From: Cyclobacteriaceae bacterium
GTDB taxonomy: Bacteria > Bacteroidota > Bacteroidia > Cytophagales > Cyclobacteriaceae
DNA length: 64,000 bases
Assembly (NCBI GenBank): GCA_030584025.1
Contig: CP129487.1
Coordinates: 2,356,001 to 2,420,000 of the forward strand
Direction of reading: 5' to 3'
Positions 58,639 to 64,000 of this stretch are shown here, piece by piece; positions within the stretch are counted from its first letter, which is position 1, and each line of letters begins with the position of its first letter. The position numbers and the translations under genes are program-made. The notes under the pieces are model-generated. The model did no database searches, was not told the DNA's origin, and saw nothing but the letters and a program-made list of their open reading frames with translations.

Positions 58639-60606
58639 TCACAACCCAATAAGTTTTCGAATTTCTTCCGGAGAGGCTTTGGGCTTTATTTGTTTTTCGA
58701 GTTGCGTTGTATTTTGTGTACGAAAACGAATGAGTAGCTTTTGTAATGCTTCCACGTCAGCTAGTTGCTGTTCCACTGCCTCAGCCTTGGCGGTATCGGT
58801 TATGTTTTCCATCATGGATAGGAACAATTCTTCCGCTACCTTTTCATATAAACGTCTTTTTAATTTGGTATCCACGTACGTGAACGTGTATGGATCGAGG
58901 CGTGATTCGGTGTACAGTACATCAATGGAATCACGCATGGACAATATATTTCCAAGTTTCTCAGGAAAAGACTGAACAACATCCAAAAAACTTAAAATAT
59001 CATACCCAATGGCCAGCTTTTCCTCAAAATCATTGCTGGCCGTATAACCGCGCTTCAAGTGATTGAATTCAGTATTTAAAAAACGTCTGTTGAAAATAGA
59101 TGTATAATATTGCACCTCTGCAACTTTAATTTGTTCATACTGATTATCAATTTCTGCTTTTACATTTAGTATGATACTGTCCAATTTTTGAAGTTGAAAA
59201 GATTGCAGAACCGTTTTCAATTCCTCATTCACATAACTTACCACCTGATCAACCTGATCGCGCTCTTCCTCTATCCGTTTCCGGAATGAGGCTATATTGG
59301 TAACAGCATTTTGCTTATATGGAAGCACCTTTATATTCACATTATCATTGTACGTGTAGCGGATGGAGTCCTGTGCAGGCCATAGCGAAGATCGCTGGGA
59401 AAAATAAATCTGCGGATCGACCCATTGAAATTCGGAACTTGACACAAAAGCCGCGATATCGTAGAGCTTGCGAAGCTTCAGTGGGTAATTCTTCAAAAAT
59501 TCATAACTCCACGCCAGCGAATCGCTTTGTTGATTGCTGAGTTCGAAAAAATTCTTGTTCCTTACCCGGCCAAGATTAAAGGTAATCGAATCCAATACAA
59601 TCCTCAGCTGATCAATGTCGGGCTTATCAGAGGCTGAACCAGGAAAACGAAAACGTGCTGTGCCAAATACGGACTTTTGTTGATTGCGAAATGCAGTATC
59701 AAGAAAAAGAAATTCACGAATAGCTGTTTGCAACACTTCATTACCTGTCTGTTGCGACTCAATTTCAGGTGATGAAGCATCGTAACCCATGTCAAAAGGC
59801 AGTTCGTGAAGGCTGGTATCACGATCAAAATTACTATCCGATTCATCTTTCAGTTCCTGAAGTTTGGAGACAACATCCTCAAAAACAATCCATTGAATCG
59901 TGTCATTATCTTCCCTTTTTGTTTTCACCAACGAAAGCAAAAATCCGTGGTCATACACACGAATCTCTTGAACACGAATAGAGTCTTGCCAATAATCCAA
60001 CTGCCAGGCATCATGCAAAAATCCAGCATCATCAAATCTGCCACGAATTACTACAGGCAACTCTGATTTCCGTGAAGTGAATTGAAAAGCATCCACCAGA
60101 ACACCATTCGAAAACCGCAATGATCCTTCGGCCAGCATGGCTTTACGTTCTCCCTGTTCAAAAACATTTTGTGTAAATGTCCATTTTCCGTCTGGTTTTC
60201 CTTCCTTATAAAGAGCATCCAACGAACTAAACTCACTGGTAAGGCTTGTCTTTACGTTAAACTCGTTTACATCCGACACCCATACTTTATGTTGCTGATA
60301 TTGATAATCCCAATCGCCTTGCTTTGCATTTTTGTTAAATGCGCCTTTCCATAAAATTTTTTCAAAGCTCAGGCTGTCTTGTTGTCGGGATGTAGTGGCT
60401 GATAGTTGATAATTACCTTGTAAAATGCGGTTGCCACGCGACTCATAGTACTCATATTGAACGGTTGCGCTATCCCCACTCACCAAGGGAACTTTTCCCT
60501 GGTATTGTGAAATTTTCTGCGCATATGCGCCAGAAGAAAGCGTTGAAAGGAAAATCAACAGAGTAAGCCAACGTACATTCGTTTTACAAGCACAATTCAT
60601 CGGCAT
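58639..60606 (-). CDS. Large secreted protein with MORN-like N-terminal repeats
   Basis: 655 residues, not fully recognised. A signal peptide (about residues 12-29, ending GAYAQ) is followed by about 200 residues with MORN-like motifs: KNAKQGDWDYQY and KEGKPDGKWTF are classic G-x-W strands. From about residue 210 the protein becomes helical and charged, with long coiled-coil-like stretches (about 420-560), so a fibrous or scaffolding role is plausible. Directly followed by the DUF2490 gene with a 4-base gap, so the two are probably translated together and may act as a pair in the outer envelope. Confidence 0.65.
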   Translation of the reverse strand: MPMNCACKTNVRWLTLLIFLSTLSSGAYAQKISQYQGKVPLVSGDSATVQYEYYESRGNRILQGNYQLSATTSRQQDSLSFEKILWKGAFNKNAKQGDWDYQYQQHKVWVSDVNEFNVKTSLTSEFSSLDALYKEGKPDGKWTFTQNVFEQGERKAMLAEGSLRFSNGVLVDAFQFTSRKSELPVVIRGRFDDAGFLHDAWQLDYWQDSIRVQEIRVYDHGFLLSLVKTKREDNDTIQWIVFEDVVSKLQELKDESDSNFDRDTSLHELPFDMGYDASSPEIESQQTGNEVLQTAIREFLFLDTAFRNQQKSVFGTARFRFPGSASDKPDIDQLRIVLDSITFNLGRVRNKNFFELSNQQSDSLAWSYEFLKNYPLKLRKLYDIAAFVSSSEFQWVDPQIYFSQRSSLWPAQDSIRYTYNDNVNIKVLPYKQNAVTNIASFRKRIEEERDQVDQVVSYVNEELKTVLQSFQLQKLDSIILNVKAEIDNQYEQIKVAEVQYYTSIFNRRFLNTEFNHLKRGYTASNDFEEKLAIGYDILSFLDVVQSFPEKLGNILSMRDSIDVLYTESRLDPYTFTYVDTKLKRRLYEKVAEELFLSMMENITDTAKAEAVEQQLADVEALQKLLIRFRTQNTTQLEKQIKPKASPEEIRKLIGL

Positions 60607-60711
60607 CTTGATTCTTTCTGCATTTTAAATACAAATAACCCGGTTGAGGGCTGCAAAGTTAACCAAAATCTGATGACCGGCCCTGAGACCTAACAGCTGG
60701 CCGGATAAAAT

Positions 60712-61815
60712 CTATTTTAAGTTTTTCATCAACGAAAAACACAACTGATCGATTTCATCAGCCTGTTTGTGAAAAGCAGAAATATTTGAGAGAATAATAA
60801 CACCTTGACGTTTGTTTACATTCAACGCCATGCATGAACGATAACCACCCGTTGCACCATTGTGCCAATGCCACACATCGCCCGACTGCTGTTTGCGCAT
60901 ATGCCAACCCAGGCCAACTTCGGAAGTTGAATTTGACTTAAATGTACTTTTCCGGGTGAGTGCCAACTCAACATTTGTGGAGTCAAACTGTGCCTGCGCA
61001 AACAGAACCAAATCTTTTACAGAGGAATAAATGCCACCTGCTCCAATCAGTGCACCAAGATCCCAGTTAGCCGTTTCAGAACCACTTTCGTTCCTGCCTG
61101 CTATCAACAAATCGGAAATATCTTCTCGTTGAGTGGTTGATGAATTCATTTTATATTGTTTAAAAATCAATTCATCTACAAGTTGCTGATACTCCTTCCC
61201 GGAAATTTTACACAACACATGACCTAGCAAACCAGCTCCAAGATTGGAGTAAGAACTTTTAGTGCCGGGCGGGTATTCATATTTTAATTCCTTGATTAAA
61301 TATTCATTCAATTTCTCTTCATCATAACTTTTATAAGGATTAGACGGATTGAACAACGCACCCATCATAAAATTGGATGGCATACGGGGCAAACCCGAGG
61401 TGTGGTTTGCCAATGAACTAAACGTGATTTTAGCATCTTGGTGAAAAGGAATATCGACATGTTGATCTAACGTCTCATCAAGTTTCACTTTCCCACTCAC
61501 AACATAGTTTGCCAAAATAGTTGCCGTAAACACTTTGCTGATAGACCCAATCTCAAAAACCTTTGTCGAATTCTCTTCAGCCTGAAGCATACCGTTAATC
61601 CTCCTCACACCATAATACCGGATCGTATCCTGATCAATAAGCGCCATAGAGACCTGCGTTTCATCCGGAAAAGTTTTCAGGTGGTTATGTAAAAGTTTGA
61701 TCGCTTCTGCGCTTAATTCAGCTGGTTGTAATCCATTTTGTGCTTCAGAAACCTGACTGTTGCTGCAACCAATACTAGCTAGACCTATTATCAATAAAAG
61801 TACCCCACTTCGCAT
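60712..61815 (-). CDS. Class C serine hydrolase (beta-lactamase/penicillin-binding type), lipoprotein
   Basis: 367 residues with a lipoprotein signal (LASIGC, Cys17). The SxxK motif is S91-x-x-K94 in IGSISKVFTATIL, the Y-x-N motif is YSNLGAG, and the third motif region is WHNGATGGYRS, where KTG is replaced by a His-containing variant seen in the esterase/carboxypeptidase branch. It probably cleaves D-Ala peptides or small esters in the envelope. Not obviously in an operon; the next gene starts 9 bases upstream. Confidence 0.9.
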   Translation of the reverse strand: MRSGVLLLIIGLASIGCSNSQVSEAQNGLQPAELSAEAIKLLHNHLKTFPDETQVSMALIDQDTIRYYGVRRINGMLQAEENSTKVFEIGSISKVFTATILANYVVSGKVKLDETLDQHVDIPFHQDAKITFSSLANHTSGLPRMPSNFMMGALFNPSNPYKSYDEEKLNEYLIKELKYEYPPGTKSSYSNLGAGLLGHVLCKISGKEYQQLVDELIFKQYKMNSSTTQREDISDLLIAGRNESGSETANWDLGALIGAGGIYSSVKDLVLFAQAQFDSTNVELALTRKSTFKSNSTSEVGLGWHMRKQQSGDVWHWHNGATGGYRSCMALNVNKRQGVIILSNISAFHKQADEIDQLCFSLMKNLK

Positions 61816-61824
61816 ATTGAGACG

Positions 61825-62412
61825 TTATATTCCAAAAAACATAAGAATAACTGTTACTATTAGCTGAGGAATAACAAAATTTAATATTGCTATACCAAAG
61901 CTAAAACCTTGCATATATGATAAGCCCTTGATCAAAGTCCTTATTGTAAGAAACATACATATAAAGTAAAGGGCACCATTGATTTCCGAATATAGAAAGT
62001 TATTACTGATTGTGCCTAAAACGATTGAATAAAGAAGCAATATACACTGCGGAATTAATGCCACCGCAAACACAGTATCAATCTCAAATTTTGTGGCTTT
62101 TCCATTCCAGATTCGTCCAGTAAAGTAAACAACATTAATCCAGATAAACCGATACAAAAAAGCAAACAAAACTCCTGTTAGAACCAAAACACCAATCGCT
62201 AAAATCTTGTCTTGAATTTTATCAAAAGACTCAGAAATAAGGTAATGAAAATTACTTTCAATGGCACCATTTATTCCAAATACAAAGTAGAACCAAAATC
62301 CATATCGAGTCACCCACCGCTTATGCTTTAGTTCGTCAAGCGATGAATTAAATCGTATAACAAGATCAAGGATCAATCTCACAAAATTTGTTAAGCTAAC
62401 GCCAAAACTCAT
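61825..62412 (-). CDS. Multi-pass membrane protein, Yip1-like
   Basis: About 195 residues with five transmembrane helices. It has the Yip1-type pattern of short loops, a TRYGFWFYFVFGINGAIESNF segment at the start, RIWNGKATKFEIDTVFAVALIPQC in the middle, and a C-terminal pair of helices. No function can be assigned. It overlaps the 3' end of the hemerythrin gene by 17 bases (35 if the longer start at 62430 is used), which suggests coupled translation. AT-rich relative to the neighbours. Confidence 0.65.
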   Translation of the reverse strand: MSFGVSLTNFVRLILDLVIRFNSSLDELKHKRWVTRYGFWFYFVFGINGAIESNFHYLISESFDKIQDKILAIGVLVLTGVLFAFLYRFIWINVVYFTGRIWNGKATKFEIDTVFAVALIPQCILLLYSIVLGTISNNFLYSEINGALYFICMFLTIRTLIKGLSYMQGFSFGIAILNFVIPQLIVTVILMFFGI

Positions 62413-62854
62413 CTTCCCAAGCGGTAACATCAGCTCCTGAATTATGATGACGCTCGCATTCGGCTAACTGCTCGGCTGTGGCCACATCCTGTATTTCATT
62501 AAACAACACGCGCTCTTCAAAGCGGATATGCTTTTCAAGTTCAGCTTCCAATTGACTTAGCACTTGTGAAACATCCGTGGTTTGCATGAACAATTCTTCA
62601 AGGCTCCGGTGCTCCAGTATAGCTTGTTGTACGTGAGGATGTGTGTTCCCTAAAACCGGAAAAACAAATTCCTCCTCAATCCGAAAATGTTCAGCCAGAT
62701 GCGCTTGCCAGAACCAATCGGCATAACTTTTTATGCGAAGTGGATCGATTTGCCGCTTGAATCCTTCCCGGATTTTCCAACAAAGCAACAGACCATGATG
62801 ATGGTCGCGACTTAGTGGTTGAAGTGAAGCATGCCGTTTGATGGGTTGGCTCAT
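62396..62854 (-). CDS. Hemerythrin HHE domain protein
   Basis: 152 residues, helical. The metal-ligand residues of HHE proteins are visible: SRDHHHGLLLCWKI, QAHLAEHFRIEEEFVFPVL, ILEHRSLEELF, and LEKHIRFEERVLFNEIQ. The diiron centre would bind O2, NO or H2O2; related proteins act in oxygen or nitrosative stress. Start at 62854 rather than 62869 because it gives the usual N-terminus. Gene order: NTF2-like gene upstream, Yip1-like gene overlapping downstream. Confidence 0.88.
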   Translation of the reverse strand: MSQPIKRHASLQPLSRDHHHGLLLCWKIREGFKRQIDPLRIKSYADWFWQAHLAEHFRIEEEFVFPVLGNTHPHVQQAILEHRSLEELFMQTTDVSQVLSQLEAELEKHIRFEERVLFNEIQDVATAEQLAECERHHNSGADVTAWEDEFWR

Positions 62855-62895
62855 GGTGTAAGTTAACACCTGTAATTAATTCGCACAAAAAGTTA

Positions 62896-63366
62896 TCACT
62901 TTTCTAACGACTCATATACAATGGAAACAATCCGCCACTCGACTTTAAAGCGGATTAAAGAAAATTGATCATATCCCTTCCATCGCATGAGGTTTTCATC
63001 CGTACCGAATGCTGCTTCATACTTCACCCAGGCTTGCGCAAGGTTACCCTTCACAGTTATTTCATGACTGATCATTCTCTCTTCAAAAATCGGTTGGCTA
63101 TCCGGACCCTGAGGTGTCTGATCGATGAATTCATCGATTGACACTGAGAAAATTCCCGGAACTGAATCTGATTCAGTCTGCCAGATGGTTGTCAGCGAAG
63201 CGTTGTCAATAAAAAATGTTTTGTACTTAATCCAATCACGATCCGACATGATTCTATAGTAGTCTCCCAAAAAAACCTCAATATCTGACACCTCATACTG
63301 CTTTGTCTGAACACAAGAATTGAGGATTACATAAGGGATTAGCAGAAGATAAAATCTCATTCTCAT
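62896..63366 (-). CDS. NTF2/SnoaL-like lipoprotein
   Basis: 156 residues. Lipoprotein signal (VILNSC, Cys18), then an NTF2-like fold pattern: IEVFLGDYYRIMSDRDWIKYKTFF near the start and a strand-rich C-terminus (QAWVKYEAAFG, RWKGYDQFSLIRFKVEWRIVSIVYES). This domain binds or turns over small molecules in many families, but no specific member is recognised. Its ATG overlaps the stop of the upstream beta-propeller gene by four bases (ATGA), so they are in one transcript. Confidence 0.75.
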   Translation of the reverse strand: MRMRFYLLLIPYVILNSCVQTKQYEVSDIEVFLGDYYRIMSDRDWIKYKTFFIDNASLTTIWQTESDSVPGIFSVSIDEFIDQTPQGPDSQPIFEERMISHEITVKGNLAQAWVKYEAAFGTDENLMRWKGYDQFSLIRFKVEWRIVSIVYESLEK

Positions 63367-64000
63367 TTACTGGTCACCTTCTCGATAAATACTGGAGCCA
63401 ATTGCGATTTGTAGGTTGAATCCGTGAGTTGCTTCACCTCTTTGGTCTTCCAATTCATTAAAAAAATATCATAACGACTTTCTGCTGCATCTGAACCATT
63501 GTAAACAAGCCAGTTGCCATCTGAACTCCAATCGTGCCAACCTTCAGATTCAGGATTTTCCAACAGCTTCCATTGCCGGCTACCATCGGGCGTAATGGCG
63601 AAGATGCTGTTCCTCCCATCTTGCTTTGACACATAAGAAATGAAATTTTCTGTAGGATGCCATTTAGCCGACCCGGCTTTGTAACCATATTCCTTTGCTG
63701 ATGGATTATCCATCGGATAATGTGTCAACTGCCGCAAGTTCGTTCCGTCAGCATTCATCAGGTATAATTCTTCCGGTGTGGTCCGGTCGCGTTTGTTCTT
63801 TTTATAGCTGACGACAATCTGCTTCCCATCTGGTGAAAAACACGGATCACGAAAGAAGGCAGCCGTATCGTTGGTGATTTGTGTGTATGTTCCATCTTCC
63901 GTATTGATAATGAAAAGCTGAAGACGAGTGTATTGATCTGGCCGTGCCGACACAACCATTTCTTTTCCGTCATTTCGACTGCTCATCCAACTATCCTCCA
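63363..64000 (-). CDS. PD40/TolB-type beta-propeller protein, truncated by window edge
   Basis: The C-terminal part (at least 210 residues) of a protein whose frame is open to the end of the window, so the N-terminus and probably a signal peptide lie beyond. The visible blades carry WD40-like PD40 motifs: CFSPDGKQIVVSYKK, KWHPTENFISYVSKQDG, WSSDGNWLVYNGSDAAESRYDIFLMN. Such repeats occur in TolB and in secreted or envelope peptidase-associated proteins. An ATG at 63986 exists but is internal to the propeller, so it is not the true start. Confidence 0.85.
   Translation of the reverse strand, partial: EDSWMSSRNDGKEMVVSARPDQYTRLQLFIINTEDGTYTQITNDTAAFFRDPCFSPDGKQIVVSYKKNKRDRTTPEELYLMNADGTNLRQLTHYPMDNPSAKEYGYKAGSAKWHPTENFISYVSKQDGRNSIFAITPDGSRQWKLLENPESEGWHDWSSDGNWLVYNGSDAAESRYDIFLMNWKTKEVKQLTDSTYKSQLAPVFIEKVTSK

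Noticed and set aside
1..64000. Defence islands, toxin-antitoxin pairs, prophage or biosynthetic clusters
   Set aside because: No matching gene sets were found; the only mobile DNA is the single IS and small palindromic elements.

Overview
The window looks like a chromosomal segment of a gliding-type member of the phylum Bacteroidota, probably order Cytophagales. The grounds are a gldC gene, SusC-like TonB-dependent receptors with carboxypeptidase-like N-terminal domains, type III glutamine synthetase, the DUF2147, DUF3098, DUF2490 and DUF2807 families, TAnnTTTG -7 promoter elements, weak Shine-Dalgarno sites, and the cluster ftsX-DUF3098-uppP-truB-ribF. The gene content is mostly housekeeping and envelope biology. 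I see no rRNA, tRNA, CRISPR array, prophage or replication origin.

Layout. 1-4.1 kb: the 3' part of a membrane pyrophosphatase, a DUF2147 secreted protein, and an ECF sigma factor with a membrane-anchored anti-sigma-like partner. 4.1-7.6 kb: a tight forward run for division, envelope and RNA/cofactor functions (ftsX, DUF3098, uppP, truB, ribF). 7.6-9.7 kb: the two subunits of a 3-oxoacid CoA-transferase, separated by repeat-rich DNA, then gldC. 9.8-15.9 kb: a TonB-dependent receptor cut in two by an intact IS4-family element, followed by an SGNH-fold lipoprotein whose catalytic residues are degenerate. 16-27 kb: a YdcF-like protein, an unusually built ABCG-type transporter with a lipoprotein neighbour, a lone receiver protein, a LytS/LytTR two-component pair and a second TonB receptor. 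27-32.4 kb: leuS with lineage-specific insertions, and fabH. 32.4-43.6 kb: an M16 peptidase, an S41 peptidase, an alpha/beta hydrolase, two tandem M28 peptidases and glnN. 43.6-52.5 kb: a fatty acid hydroxylase, a GIN-domain protein, a TerB protein, an amidohydrolase, an outer-membrane barrel, CapA, PdeM, an esterase and a PiT-like transporter. 52.5-57.8 kb: a universal stress protein with a SulP transporter, next to an OmpR-type two-component system and a PepSY-type protein. 57.8-64 kb: DUF2490, a large MORN-like protein, a class C serine hydrolase, hemerythrin and NTF2-like proteins, and a truncated beta-propeller protein.

The most striking signal is the insertion at 12187-13577. It has an 18-bp terminal inverted repeat with one mismatch and a 9-bp target duplication (ACAATTTAT), and removing it with one duplicate restores a 928-codon receptor in frame. 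Other points worth attention are a TA-flanked MITE-like palindrome at 32422-32543, inverted copies of a 34-bp repeat around scoB, an 11-bp phased GATTA repeat array in front of the SulP gene, the fused TerB-like/FHA-like/ABCG protein, and the SGNH protein lacking its Ser and Asn. No wholly new multi-gene system could be established from sequence alone. The closest candidates are the receptor/pseudo-SGNH pair and the ABCG-lipoprotein pair.
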